Assembly: GCA_019279435.1 (NCBI GenBank)
Contig: JAAALK010000079.1
Location: 64,180,330-64,244,329, forward strand
Length of the DNA stretch: 64,000 nucleotides
Direction: 5' to 3'
DNA from: Zizania palustris
Lineage: Eukaryota; Streptophyta; Magnoliopsida; Poales; Poaceae
Shown here: one piece after another, positions 23,401 through 35,400 of the stretch
Position numbering within the stretch: position 1 is the stretch's first letter
Layout: every line of letters begins with the position of its first letter
The notes under the pieces: generated by a model
What the model was told of the DNA's origin: nothing
The model's database searches: none
What the model saw: the letters and a program-made list of their open reading frames with translations, nothing else
Translations under genes and position numbers: made by a program

Positions 23401-25390
23401 CGCCACTAGCTAGCTACATGGAGATCCATCGAAGCATATGGTAGCATCACAAACTAAAGTAAAAGCGAAAGGGAAGGCTGCTTTTTACTGTGCAACTCTG
23501 CAGATGCATACGTACGATCGAGGGTATTGCGTGCAGCTAGCAGCAGACGACGCCTGCAATGGCCCTGGCCTGGCCGACGGCCGTGCAGATCGACGCAGGT
23601 GGGTGGGCGTACGTCGTTGATCACCGGCAGCCGGGGCGCAGGCAGCTGCAGCTAGCTAGTGCGCACGTACAGAGCATGATGATATTCCTAGTAGCATGGC
23701 GCGCGCGCGACAGGCATGGCTGTAGATCAGTAGGGGAGCACGCCATCCATCCATGCATGCAACCGGCCGGCCGGCCGCCTCAGTTATTGGATCGGCCGTG
23801 CGGCCGTGCATGCTGCTGCCGGCCGGTAGCTCCGGCCCGGTAGTCCTGTCGCCGTCGACGCCCACGCTCTCTCTCGTTGTCGGCCGCGGCTCGATCGATG
23901 ATGATGCATGGGTGTATCTGCCGCGCGTGCAGCGCGACCGATGGAACGATCGAGCCACCACATGGGCTGTGGCTGTGCCGATCGCTCGCACAGGGAACAG
24001 ATCGATCGATCGAGTGGACAACACTTGCATTGGTTCCAGTTGAGGCCTGCATGCATGCGATCTGATCTCTGCTCGAGCTCTCTTCCACACCTACCGCGCA
24101 GCTCGGCCACTCCACTGGACTACTGGAGTGCACATGAACACGTTCGTCACCGGCTCATCACCGCGACTGATTAAAGGGGTTTAATTTACTGCAGACGGGG
24201 GCGCGCGTCGCTGTCTAACACATCACACATGCATGCATGCCTCCGCTAGCTATTTCCTTAGCTAAGGTTATCACTGTGTTTATCCGGTGTTTGTTTGGTT
24301 GTTTGGATCGTTCCATGGACAAGACGACTAGAAAAATATTTCTTCATATTTTCAATAGAGATATAAACAACTTTCTTACATAGGTCTATTCAAGTTTAGA
24401 TGAGATTAGATGAGATGACCACTAGAATGCATTTACTTTTTTGTTCAACCAGATAAAAAAATTGTATAATCAGATTCGTTTAACCAAACATGTCACGTCT
24501 TCAATTCGACATATCCCATTGCCCAGCGACCCGGATCGAAGTTGCATAGTTGCATGGTCCTCTCGGAGACAGTCGGGAGACATGAACAGTTTCAGATGTC
24601 CCCTAGCTTCATTCACATGTTCAGACTTCCCGAGTTCAGAGAACATCGCAGATTCACCTTTTTTATTTATTTATTGATCTTTCGCTTAGGGCGTTTGTTG
24701 CAGCAACGCAGTCATTTTTTGTGAATTTTTGGTATTTTTAGTTTGATGTGATTTTTAAGCTTATCAAATTTCGGTAAGGTCAACTGAGGTAGGGTAATCA
24801 GGAAATGCTTGATTTAAAGTCTTGCCAAATTTTGGTGAAGTTTCAAGAGTGCAATTTTTTCGAGTTACCAAATTTCGGTACGGTAAATGGTAGGATATAT
24901 TTGGTATGGTAACAGCTTCAGAATACATACTGTATTAGGAGTTTGTAGGATAAAATAAAGTGATTCATTTTTTAATAAAAATAAAAATTAAATGACTTAA
25001 TTAAATATTCTCAATCCACTAATAACTCTAAAAAAATTATAAGTAGTTGATCTAAATTTAATCAGTTCTAAAATTTAAAAATAGATCTACAAGTATGTTT
25101 TGGTTTGGTTGTCGTTTCAATTTAGTAATATAATAATTCAACTTATTATCATAAGCTGAACCAAACAAACCAACTTATCATGCAAGCTGGTTATAATTTG
25201 GAGTACAAATTATAACAATCTAGTAAACTAACCTAGTTTTTTATAAACTAGATTGCTATAATCCCAAGCTTAAACAAAATAAGTAGCAAATTTGGTAAAA
25301 ATCGGAAGGGCTAAAATTTGTTAAGGTTAGAAAGAGCTGAAAATGGAATATGCTCTTTTATTTCATCTTAGCTGAAGTATATATGGGCCT
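20435..25390. other. Long intergenic interval without supported genes
   Basis: AT-rich at both ends, with a GC-rich block at about 20930-21100 (GTGGGACCCACGTG) and a mixed block at about 21720-24240. The latter is rich in short self-complementary words such as GGCCGGCCGG, GCTAGCTAGC, ATCGATCGAT and GCATGCATGC. Long open frames at 22988-24174 occur on both strands at once and have no recognisable protein content. No tRNA, known microRNA or TIR element could be supported. A non-coding transcript remains possible. Confidence 0.4.
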
Positions 25391-25402
25391 AGTTTTGGCC
25401 CA

Positions 25403-26959
25403 TTGGAGAATTTAGCCCACTTCCGCCGCCGCGGAGCCACTGGCCCACTGCAGCCCCTGCTCGCCGTCCGCCGCCGCGAGGCCCCTGGTTCGGACGCGCC
25501 ACGGGCGGGCGCCGGCGGCGTGGCGGTCTGTTCATCCTTGATGACTCGAGGCCCCTCCCCGACGGCCTCCGCCCGGTCGAAGGCCGCGAGAATAGAGCAG
25601 CTGGCTTCTGGCGAGACGGGAGGCGCTTCTCACCGAGGCGGGCCTCCGGACTCGCTGCCGGCAGGATGGCATCCACCACCGCCACCGGGGGGAGAGGATC
25701 TCTACAAGTCGATGCTGGCGCCATCGATTTCCCTCGATGAGCAAACCTCCCAGTCGATGCTGAAGTCAGTGGAGCGCCCCTCCGTCGGTAAGCAGGTGCA
25801 CGCCCACGTCGTGGTCAATGGCTAGCATTCGCATGTTTACTTGCGGAATTCTCTGATCAATATGTACCTGGACGCCGGCGATGCGGAACCGCGGAGGCGC
25901 GGAGGACACTTTGTGCTGCAACATCATGCTGTCCGGGTACGTGACAACGTGAAGGAAGGATGCAGCGAGAACGCGTTACGCCTTCCGTGCCTCCGTGGCA
26001 TGGCGTCGAGGGGGACTGCGCAGGATCGACATTGCGGGTAGGATTGGTTTTGTGTAATGCAGGGAAATGAACACAACCATTAGAATCTTCGGTTGGCATT
26101 TCAACGAACACCATGGTTGCAGGATTTGCTAATGCTGGCATGTTGAAACTTGCTAGCAAATATTTCTCTGAGGCGCGCACCTGCCAGGGATCTAATATCC
26201 TGGAACAAAGTACGTTCTGGCTGGATATGCTCGATATGGAGAATTCGCTGCAACAATGGTACTGTTAGACGATATGCTGGCTAGTTGTGTAAGACCTCAT
26301 AAGGTGACTAGTGTTCATGGCTGGGTGGTTAAAAAAACATGGTACTCAAGATGCTTTCTTACCATCTGCTCTTGTTGATATTCATTGCGAATGTGGAAGT
26401 GTCAAGCTAGCCTATACAAGGCCATGAATAAAGATGTTACCCTGTGAACAGCTATGATTTCTGGCTTTGCATTCCATGGCCATGGAGCTGTCGCATAGGG
26501 TCTATTTTGGAAGATGCAAGCAGAGGTCATAGAACCTAATGCTGCAACATTGGTTGCTGTTCTGATTGCTTGTAGTCATGATGGCCTGTTAGATGAAGGG
26601 TGCAAGATTTTTGATACCTTGAAGTAAAAGTTCAACATTGAACCTTGTATGGTCGATCTCCTTGCATGATCAGGTAGGCTGTCTGATGCAGTAGATTTGG
26701 GTAGGAGGATGCCAATGAAACCAATTTGATCTATATGGAGTTCCATTTTAAGTTTGAGTTCAGCTTGTCAAAATACTGAAGTTGCAGAGATTGCTTCGAA
26801 GGAACTCCTTTGTCTTGAACCTGCAGAGGAAGGTGGATATGTTTTTCTTTTCAACTTATATGCTGCTGAAGGTCAGTGGAACTACAGCAATAAATTAAGA
26901 GAGAATATGGAAAGGAAAGGAGTGAAAAAATCAGCAGGTGCTAGTCGTTTTGGCTGTTG
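25403..26959 (+). pseudogene. Decayed E-class pentatricopeptide repeat (PPR) gene
   Basis: Fragments of a plant PPR protein appear in the right order with many breaks. They include SVGKQVHAHVVVNG then a TAG, HSHVYLRNSLINMYLDAGDA, DLISWNKVRSGYARYG, LPSALVDIHCECGSVKLAY, the EPNAATLVAVLIACSHDGLL stretch, and a final run ending KLRENMERKGVKKSAGASRF, the E-motif end of such proteins, before TGA at 26957-26959. Members bind organellar RNA, often for editing. Here stops (for example after VVNG, and in MPMKPI-stop-SIW) and shifts are spread along the whole length and include substitutions. The gene is dead rather than merely mis-sequenced. Confidence 0.85.
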
Positions 26960-28559
26960 ATGTTGTTGCTTCATATGCTAGGCATGTCTCAATGTGTGCT
27001 GTTTTTGCAATGCAGGTTTCTTTCTCCCCAGAATACAGTTCTTGGTGTGCATGTTGTGAAATTTGCTGTTGCCTATGCATCTTCTGGCCTGGAAGAGTGC
27101 AGTTTTCAATCTGGGAATCATTACTGTTTTAGTATTTTTTCGCAAACTACTAGCAATTATTGGAGAAACGTTTAATGCTTACATGAAAGCAGTGATGGTT
27201 TGTGTTACCCCTCCCTTTACAAAATTTCTTCTAATTCTTTACGTACGAAAATGTCAGAGGCTGAATACATATTAATTTACTTTCAGTATGCAGGACTTGA
27301 AGCAGAAAACATTTTTTAATTGATAAAAGATCAAACTGCAGGGCATGCTTCAGATTCATTTAGAAGAAACCCGCATTTCTACTGTAAGTTGTACTTTTTG
27401 ACGTAAATTCTATATGTACTAGAGTCTGCTTCTATTATAGTCATCACTATTTTATATGTTTATGAATCAGAAGAAACTTGGTATCAAAATCTACCAGTTC
27501 CGTGTGACACTCCTATCGTTCCTTTGTTTTCAAATGTTTTTTTTTTAAATTATTATCCTACTAGACAAGGATAAGAGAGTGGTATGTATAGAATGGTAAA
27601 AAGGGAAGAATTTCCACATGATATTTAATAAGAATCCAATGTGTAGTCAATATGACATCTGATTCCTTGAAAATTCCATAGCCCTTTGAACTACAGCTTT
27701 ACCAATTGGCCTAGAATAAATCCAGTAGAAAGTCACATGTCTTTGCTAAATGGTGATCAAATATGGCCATGTAGAAATTATACTTATAAAGCCTGATTTT
27801 ATGAAGCTGCAAAACATAATCTTGTAATTGCCTGAAAGTTTGGAACTGGATTTTCAGGATCACAAGATACATGCGTAAATGCAGTGGAGTGAACCTGCAC
27901 ATACGGTGCCAGGACAATCATGCCAGTTTCAAAGATGTTACATAAAACCCAATAAGGTCACATAGATTATTTTTAACAACTCTATAAGAAATACACAAAA
28001 ATTCAATATTCATTGGTTTAAAATATATATCTAATTCTGCAAACATAGAAAACAACATAAGGCTGCACAAGCTGTTTTCATATATCTCTACATGTCTTTG
28101 TTAATGCACGATTAAAAATTGAAAATGTAGATTAGTGAGCGTGCATGTGCAGCCTGTCCTGTCACATAGCACAACTGGACTGGACTTCAGAAGTTCCAGG
28201 TCAACGACCCAAGGAGGGCAGTTTGGTAACTACACCCGAAACGCACGACATGCAGACATCCGCCATTAATCCAAATTCCTAAAATACCCTCTAAGATATA
28301 GAGAAATTGATATTTTATAATCATAAAATACCCCCTAGATATAGAGAAAATTTATGTATGCTATATTATTTATAGATTCTATATTTACTGGTTTTTATAG
28401 GTATAAAAATAATGTAAACTATCTAGAAAGATAAAAATTCTAACAGCATTCGCCTATACCCACAGGCCGCAGACTTATTTCCCCGGATTACCTATCCTGT
28501 GTAAATATCTGCGACGTGGAGGGTATATATGAAAAATATGTGCCAATTTCGAACATTTT
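26960..28559. other. AT-rich intergenic sequence
   Basis: Nothing beyond short open frames. Between 28260 and 28440 the words AAATACCC(C/T)CTA(A)GATATAGAGAAA occur twice, a small degraded repeat. No gene or bounded transposon is supported. Confidence 0.4.
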
Positions 28560-28790
28560 TGCCATATGAGTAACTCGTTGCCCAGCCATGTCACCCGCAC
28601 CACCCTCGCCGCAGTCCCCACCAAACAAAAGTTCTGCCACATGAGTAACCCGTTGCTTGGCCATGTCGCCCCCACCATCGTGCGCCGCAGCCTCCACCAA
28701 CCAAAAGGTTTGTCACATGAGTAACTCATTGCCCAACCACGTCACCCTCATCATCCTCATCATCTCACGCCGCAGCCTCCATCAACTGCA
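28560..28790. repeat. 75-bp tandem repeat, about three copies
   Basis: Copies begin at about 28561, 28636 and 28712. Each starts with CCA(C/T)ATGAGTAAC followed by CGTTGCC and then CACCACC...GCCGCAGCCTCCACCAA. Copies are diverged by perhaps 15-20 percent by eye. A GC-rich non-coding array about 250 bases before the H2A.Z promoter. Confidence 0.8.
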
Positions 28791-29022
28791 CCGCCGCTCC
28801 TACTCTTTCCTCTCTTTTTTTCGTCGGATGCTCATCTCTTTCACGTGACACGTGTCCGGTGGGGTTCTCGCGAGCACACGCCGCACAGCAGGTTTTTCAC
28901 TACACCACCCCATATTATTGATAAATCATATAAGCACACCCCGTAGAAGTCTATATATATAATGTCACAGAACAGTGAAAATAAAAGAATAGTGTGAGGG
29001 CTAAATTGAAAATGTTACACTT

Positions 29023-29033
29023 GTGCTATATAA
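29023..29033 (+). promoter_or_regulatory. Candidate TATA box of the H2A.Z gene
   Basis: GCTATATAATGCCC lies about 300 bases before the ATG. A probable 5'-UTR intron (GTAAGT at 29128, ending GTGCAG at 29286) separates them, as is common for plant H2A variant genes. A second TATATATA lies at about 28954. Confidence 0.5.
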
Positions 29034-29329
29034 TGCCCACCTAGCCCCTCGCGGAAGTAATAGAGAAAAAAAATATCGCTTTCGTCCGCGTCGCGTCACG
29101 TCAGGAGGAGGCCAAAGCACGAGAAAGGTAAGTTTCCCTCCGCGCCCTGTCTTATCCGAGTCTCGAATCCCCAAATTCCCCCGCTTCCCGCGCGGATTTC
29201 GTCACCGGGACGCGAGATCCGCCCGATTCGCTCCCCGATCTGCCCTGACCCGGTGTCCAAATCGCCGGATTCGACTCCGTGTGCAGGGTTTTCGCCGGTG
29301 GTCGCGTTCGAGCGGAGTGGAAGGGGGAT

Positions 29330-31804
29330 ATGGCGGGGAAGGGAGGCAAGGGTTTGCTCGCGGCGAAGACGACGGCTGCCAAGTCGGCGGAGAAGGACAA
29401 GGGGAAGAAGGCTCCCGTCTCCCGCTCGTCCCGTGCCGGTCTTCAGGTGAGCTATCGCCTATCTCGTCCTCTGCTTTTCGGGCGCTCGCGTGCTTCGTGG
29501 GCGCTGGTTAGGTTAGGTTTAAACTAGCTTGTGTGGCTATAAAGATGTTGCTACATCTGTACTTGTTTAGTTTAGTTGACTTTTGACATGCATTAGAGAT
29601 TCGTCTATGGATTGCTTGTGCTATTAGCATTTGTTATTAGACATTTAGGTAGGGGTTTTAGAAGTTTGTGAAATCGCTGCGTTCTGCTGAGGTTTTGGTG
29701 GATCTAGGGAAGCATTTGGTGTGCCTGCCCGCTTCTGTTTCGTCGACCTGTTTACAATGTATGGTTTAGTTTTACGGTTGGTGCAACTTGGCGGTAGCGC
29801 ATTGAACAATTGTTGCTTTTGCTGTTGACCTTATGGTTCAATCGGTGACGCTAATATTAGAGAAGAGGATGCAGGCATTCACCCGTGTTGCCTAAACGAT
29901 CTACAGTGCTCCGATTCTCTGTTTTCTGTTCATGAATAAGAATTGAAGCGGGGAGCTTGTCCCTCCTTTTCTTATAAAAGAGGAGAGAATGGTAGACATT
30001 TGGGGATTTTAGGTGGTGTTTGGCTCTAGCAACGAGGTGGGATATGATGGGACGGTCTTGTTTTTTTTTTCTCGTGTTTGGTTTGGAGTCAGTTTTGATG
30101 GAGTCATTCCATTAGGGAATATTCCTCCAATATTTGGGATGAGCTTGTCCTAGAAAAAAGGTGGATGAGCTCGTCCCACTTAGCGCGGCACGAGCGAGGC
30201 AGCAGTTCAGCGAGGTGGTCCGGCCAGTAGGGAGGCGGTCGTGGCTGAGCTTGACCTCTGTGGTGCCCACAGCAGCGACCAATGGAGATGCTTCTGCTTC
30301 TGATCCTTAGCCCTGCCGGAGCAGAAGCACCATCATGAGTCGTCGCCCAAGACCCCCATTCGGCGGCACTGCTTCCCCCTTCCCCCTATGCCTTCGGCGA
30401 GTAGCCGCAACAGTGGTGCACGAACAATGGTTTGGGGAGTGGCTGTGGCGCTGTGGTCTGGTGTGGTGGCGGCGATGGTCCTGTGAGGTAGTGGCGGCGG
30501 TCCAGATCTGCACTCTCTTCTTCCTCCTCTCCCATCTTCCAATTTTTTGTTCTATTTCTCCCATCCCACACCTCCCATCCTACCCAACTGCCAAACACGA
30601 GGATAAGCCAATCCCATCCTAGAAAACTGGGATGAGATCATCCCATCCCATCGAAACCAAAGTTAGTTCTCGGAGGTATTAGTATGCCACTGTGCACTGG
30701 CACCAAGGGTGATGACTTCAACTGAACTGGCATGGGAGCCAACCATGACAGAATGAAGCTGGTAGGCAGGGTTGGACCTGTGTGTGGGGTTGGGGTGGGG
30801 TGGGGGCATAAATTCATGCACAGAACTGTTTCCATCATCTAAAACATTATGTTACATCATTGTCAGTCTGCATGAAATATGTATGCCGAGCTCGTTTGTC
30901 ATCATGCGTTACGTAAGTCCCTTGACATATTTTGTTAATATATGCTACTTAGTACTTAGTGCACTTTTCATGGTCCGTGAGAGTGTGAGACAGACTTTGT
31001 ATGTGCTTTCTGGTGTCACATCCTTTTCAATCCACCTCAAGCATGTCAGTGAGTCAATTGGTCCATGATTTATTAGTATGCCATTTATGAAACCAACTCT
31101 ATATGCTACGGCGACAACAACAAAGCCTTTCAATCCCAAGCAAGTTGGGATTGGCTAGAGTTAAAACCTAACATGATTCATTAATCAAGGTTTAGACACA
31201 AGAATAGCTTCCCAGTTCTTTCCATCCATTCCTATTCAAAGCCAATTTTTTTGGGAATATTCCATCGTTTTGAGTCTCTTTTTATTCTCCTCCCAAGTCA
31301 ATTTCAGTCCTCTCACTATTGCTGTGCCCTTCCGTTGTGCTACTGTTCATGACACGCTATATTTTTTTGTTTATAGGATATGAAGAAACTTAACTTTGGT
31401 TGTCATGGTTTAATTGATGGTTCAAATACAAGCTAGTGCTGATATAGTGCTTACTATATTGAATCGTGAAATTAGCTCATGATAATTTATCCTATACATA
31501 TTTTCAGTTCCCTGTTGGCCGTATCCATCGCCAGTTGAAGCAAAGAACTCAGGCAAACGGACGTGTTGGTGCCACCGCAGCGGTATACTCTGCTGCTATT
31601 CTGGAGTACTTGACAGCTGAGGTTTTGGAACTCGCGGGAAATGCTAGCAAGGATCTGAAAGTCAAGCGTATCACCCCTCGTCACCTGCAGCTGGCCATCC
31701 GTGGAGACGAAGAGCTCGACACCCTCATCAAGGGTACCATTGCCGGTGGTGGTGTCATTCCGCACATCCACAAGTCCCTGATCAACAAGTCCTCCAAAGA
31801 GTGA
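29330..31804 (+). CDS. Histone H2A.Z variant (complete, 2 coding exons)
   Basis: Replacement histone placed by the SWR1 complex at gene starts and responsive genes. Coding exons 29330-29446 and 31508-31804 give 137 residues, the usual size. The N-terminal tail MAGKGGKGLLAAKTTA is lysine- and glycine-rich. The core has FPVGRIHRQLKQRTQANGRV, AAVYSAAILEYLTAEVLELA and VKRITPRHLQLAIRGDEELD. The C-terminal docking region DTLIKGTIAGGGVIPHIHKS is the H2A.Z-type signature rather than that of canonical H2A, and there is no SQ motif of H2A.X. A 2-kb intron splits the tail from the histone fold. The intron holds repetitive sequence at about 30010-30665 and 31090-31370. The frame is clean. Confidence 0.97.
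30010..30665. repeat. Probable transposon-derived segment in H2A.Z intron
   Basis: The segment starts near GGTGGTGTTTGGCTC and ends near GGGATGAGATCATCCCATCCC followed by GAAACCAAAG. Repeated GATGGGA / TCCCATC words at both ends give an imperfect inverted arrangement, and the middle is GC-rich (30180-30480). This is MITE-like, but the ends and duplication are not sharp. Confidence 0.4.
31090..31370. repeat. Dispersed grass repeat fragment in H2A.Z intron
   Basis: Contains ACAACAACAAAGCCTTTCAA then TCCCAAGCAAGTTGGGATTG and GGCTAGAG. I recall this word string as a very common dispersed sequence in grass genomes, probably retroelement-derived. The exact family was not established. Confidence 0.5.
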
Positions 31805-33300
31805 AGAGTAGGACAGGAGAGTATCCTTTTCCTTTTAGTTTAAACCGGACTTCTCTGCACCCGTGTGAGACGAGCCCCAGTTATTATGTAGGTTTTAGTT
31901 AAGCCTTTGATATCTCAGTAATCCATCTGTGTAATGCTTTCCTGGTACTGCTTCCGTTATTCGAGCATTGTATCTGTGATCGTCTGTTAACTTATCTGGC
32001 ATAAAAACCTTAATGCAAAATTTGGTCTCCTCTGCTTTGTTATCGTAATCTGCTAGCCCGGTTGTCACGACGGTGGTTCTTGTAAAGTTGCGTGTTTCTC
32101 TTCTGCTTCCACGAGCCTTGCTCTGTTGGCCCAAGTTCAGTCAATGTTGGTGATTGCTCTTCATCACTTTTTAGATGGTCGGTGTTACATGCTGCTGGTG
32201 GTCGGTAAACTAGGGTTCTGCGCCGTGACTGTTGCAGGTCTACTGCTGTTACTTTGTTTATGCGATTATATAGCACTTCCTTACTCCGTTATATATTATA
32301 AAAGCAACTTTGTAATACGTCAAAAAATGTAAACTTTAATTAAGTATAAAATTAATTTTATTAAACTGATCAGGGAAAAAAATCAAACCATGTATAATAC
32401 GGAATGGGCCTAGTAATCAGCAACTACGTAGTTACTTTCATATGACTGTTCGAGCAATTTTCTGGTGACTACAATAGTCAAGACCCAGGACCCTTGTTTT
32501 CTGATCATTATTTACTCCACACTCCAAGCTGAGTGGAGATCCAGCTTAGATATGCGGTGCATGGAACTGGAAGTCAGCTTATTCTGATTGCTTTGATTAC
32601 TGCTGGGTGGTCGGTCTACTTCTGAAGTCCGAGCTACCTAATGAAATGTTATCATTCTGTTTTCAAGTCAATTATTTCTTATATCAATAACCACCACAAG
32701 CTGCCCCTCTTTTGTTCATCCCAGGAAACTTACCCTTCAATTCATCCTTGAGTGATCTGGAGCATCTTCACAGCACCGGCATCTCTTTCTGCTATTGTAT
32801 TTCACGTCCTTTTCGCCACCATCATTTCAACACGGCATTGCGTGGCACGGCTAGTATACTTGTGTACGCTTCTCATTGCCAATTTGACACCTCTGATACT
32901 CGAATTTTTTTAACACTAGTTTAATATGAGAACCGTGAGTTGGTCATGTTATGGCTGCCGAATTGTGGTCGCTGTCCTCACTCCTCAGCAGAAGAGCGCA
33001 TGTAAAGCGCAGGAAATGATTAGGAAAACCATGAGACAGCCCCAGTTTTCTTCTTCCACTAAGTGCACCGTCCAGTGTGTCTCCGTCTCCAAGCACGATG
33101 AGGTCTTCTTTATTTACGCCTCGTTTTACCCCGTGAAAGGTTACTTCCACCCAGCTTCCCTCCTCGATCTCACCCCTTATATCTGTTCTTGCAGCTGCTG
33201 TGACCTGCTTGCTTCTTCTTCACCTCACCACCTCTCTCTCCCTTTTCAGCTGCTCTGTATCTGTTCTTGCTGTGGCTGTGGCTGTGGCCTGTGAGCCTGC
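31805..33300. other. Intergenic interval between H2A.Z and calmodulin-like genes
   Basis: The first few hundred bases are H2A.Z 3' UTR. The last 250 bases (pyrimidine-rich, CTGTGGCTGTGGCTGTGGCC near 33270) are probably promoter and 5' UTR of the calmodulin-like gene. The 122-residue frame at 32926-33294 has no recognisable content. Confidence 0.45.
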
Positions 33301-35400
33301 ATGGAAGGGCTGACGAGCGAACAGATGGTCGCGTTCCAGGAGGCCTTCTTGCTCTTCGACAAGAACGGCGATGGTTTCCCCTCTCCTCTTGCCTTCATTT
33401 GGATGCAGTGTTTGCTTGCTTTACTTGGTTATAGCTGGGATTTTGGAAGCAATGCTAGTGGTTCAACGTAACTGGGTTTTGGGAATCTTGTTTTGTTCTT
33501 CTTCTCAACCGTTGATGATAGAAGGATATAGCTAGCATGGAGGGAGAAAAGTAGAGGTTTCTTGTCTCAACGGTACATCTTGCTGCTTAGAACTTTCTAT
33601 TGCATTCGTATGCCGAGACATTTCCCCCCAGAAATTCATCCATATAAAGAAGGGAACCCTTATCTGAATCATTAGATGGTTAGAGGGTTTTTTTGGTAAC
33701 GAAATTGCATCTTGTTTATGCTTCCGAACTGTAGATGGAATTGCAATTTCTGTGTTGTTAGGAGATGATTCCCCTGAGTTTCTACACGCTGCCCAATGAC
33801 AGGGATTTGCTGTATGACTAGTTTCAGTCATTCAGAGCTTCGTTTGGTCGAAGAATCGATCGGTCGAAGAATTGATTGATTTGTGACAGAAAGGTGCTTG
33901 CTATTGGCTCACTCGTTTTCTTGACTCTTGAGGCCCTTTTAATCTTTGCAAAGTGTTACCCACCTAATTTGTTTAGGACAATTTGTTGAAACATGCTTAT
34001 CTAGTGGTCAAGTTCCCTAAGTAATCTTTTACTTAAAAAAGTTACTTAAGTAATCCTTAACATGTCCATCAAAACTGCTTTCTAACATCTGTGGTGCTTC
34101 TACTTGCCATTAACTATATGATTTCACGCGGTTGAGTAATTTTCCGTTTCATGTTATAAGTCATTTCGTTTTTTAAAATATAATTTCTCTATTTTTGATC
34201 AAGTTTAAATGAAATATATTAACATCTACGATATCAATTAAATACACTATCAAGACATTTATATTTAATAAAACTAATTTGATATTATAGTTGCTAATAT
34301 ATATTTTTTCTGTAAAACTAGCCAAACTTATAGAAGTCAGCTTAAAAAAATCAAACAACTTATAATATAAGAAAAGAATAAATAATTAAATAATGCTACA
34401 ACTCTATCTTGGTCAGTGGTTCTGACCGTGTTTTGGCACGTGGTGTGGTCTTGGTCCATTTTGGAAATGTACAGAAACTAACCTTTGTGCTAGCAAGCTA
34501 AGTAGCAATCGCACTCATTCGTTGGCTGTAAGCTTCAGTGACGCGATAACGAAATCCTGCTACTGTTACAGACTTCAAGTAGCCATGGTAACCTAGATGA
34601 CATGTGTAAGTTTGGAACCTTGGTCGTATATCTATATAGGATGCATCACCTTGGAAGAGCTGGCTGCGGTTACTCGTTCCCTTGGCCTTGAGCCGACCGA
34701 TCAGGAGCTCAACGACATGATGAGGGAAGTCGACACGGATGGCAATGGGACAATAGATTTCCAGGAGTTCTTGAGCCTCATTGCCAGGAAGATGAAGGTG
34801 AAGCTTGCACTTTGCTGCTGGGATGGTTAATTTCATCTACAGTATCCCGCCTCCTCATTTGCCGAACTGAATTTCCAGCATCTGTCCGTGTAATTGCATT
34901 ACATGTAGTATTGCACGTACGCAGGACGGAGATGGCGACGAAGAGCTGAAGGAAGCATTTGAGGTCCTGGACAAGGATCAGAATGGTTTCATCTCCCCTA
35001 CCGAGGTGCCCAAAGATCCTCGACAGTTTGAGCACTTCCAAGCTGTTTGCCACCATTGCCGACCAATCTTGCTTGCTGTTCATGTGTGCAGCTGAGGACA
35101 GTGATGACCAATCTCGGGGAGAATATGACGGATGAGGAGGTTGAGCAGATGATAAGGGAGGCGGATACTGACGGCGACGGGCAGGTGAACTACGATGAAT
35201 TTGTGCTCATGATGAAAACGCCGAACGGAAGATATCTGGGTGAAAGGATGCTTGCTGTTCAACTTCAAAGATCACAAAATGTGAAACACTGCTTCCCAAA
35301 ACCGGATGCATCTTTTTCCACTGTAAATTCCATTCTCTCCAGTACTGTATGTGTACCACAAGTTTGGTTTTTAGCTGTGGGTAAATTGCAGCTTGTGTAA
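33301..35400 (+). CDS. Calmodulin-like EF-hand protein with apparent 3' frameshift
   Basis: Ca2+ sensor that changes shape and binds target proteins. Exons 33301-33373, 34640-34797, 34925-35005 and 35092-35400 join in phase. Four EF loops are present, each with Asp first and Glu twelfth: DKNGDGCITLEE, DTDGNGTIDFQE, DKDQNGFISPTE and DTDGDGQVNYDE. The protein starts MEGLTSEQMVAFQEAFLLFD. After LMMK the reading frame as given runs on for about 59 further residues to a TAA at 35398, an extension unlike the family. If one A were added to the A-run at 35215-35218 the frame would give a short tail of the form NAERKISG and stop at 35241-35243, a normal length of about 154 residues. I recall this tail in rice homologues. 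So the long C-terminus is probably an artefact or a recent mutation. Family firm, end uncertain. Confidence 0.9.
34145..34375. repeat. AT-rich MITE-like sequence in calmodulin-like intron 1
   Basis: AT-rich block with words such as AAATATATTAACATCTACGA and TATCAATTAAATACA that I recall from Stowaway-type grass MITEs. Ends GTTATAAGTCATTTCGTTTT and ATAGAAGTCAGCTTAAAAAAAT are only loosely inverted. Confidence 0.4.

Noticed and set aside
23656..24174. Six overlapping frames on both strands
   Set aside because: Simultaneous openness on both strands, many Arg/Ser/His residues and no known motif indicate composition bias.
32926..33294. 122-codon frame before the calmodulin-like gene
   Set aside because: Cys-rich tail comes from CTGTGGCTGTGG repeats in a likely 5' UTR; no family recognised.
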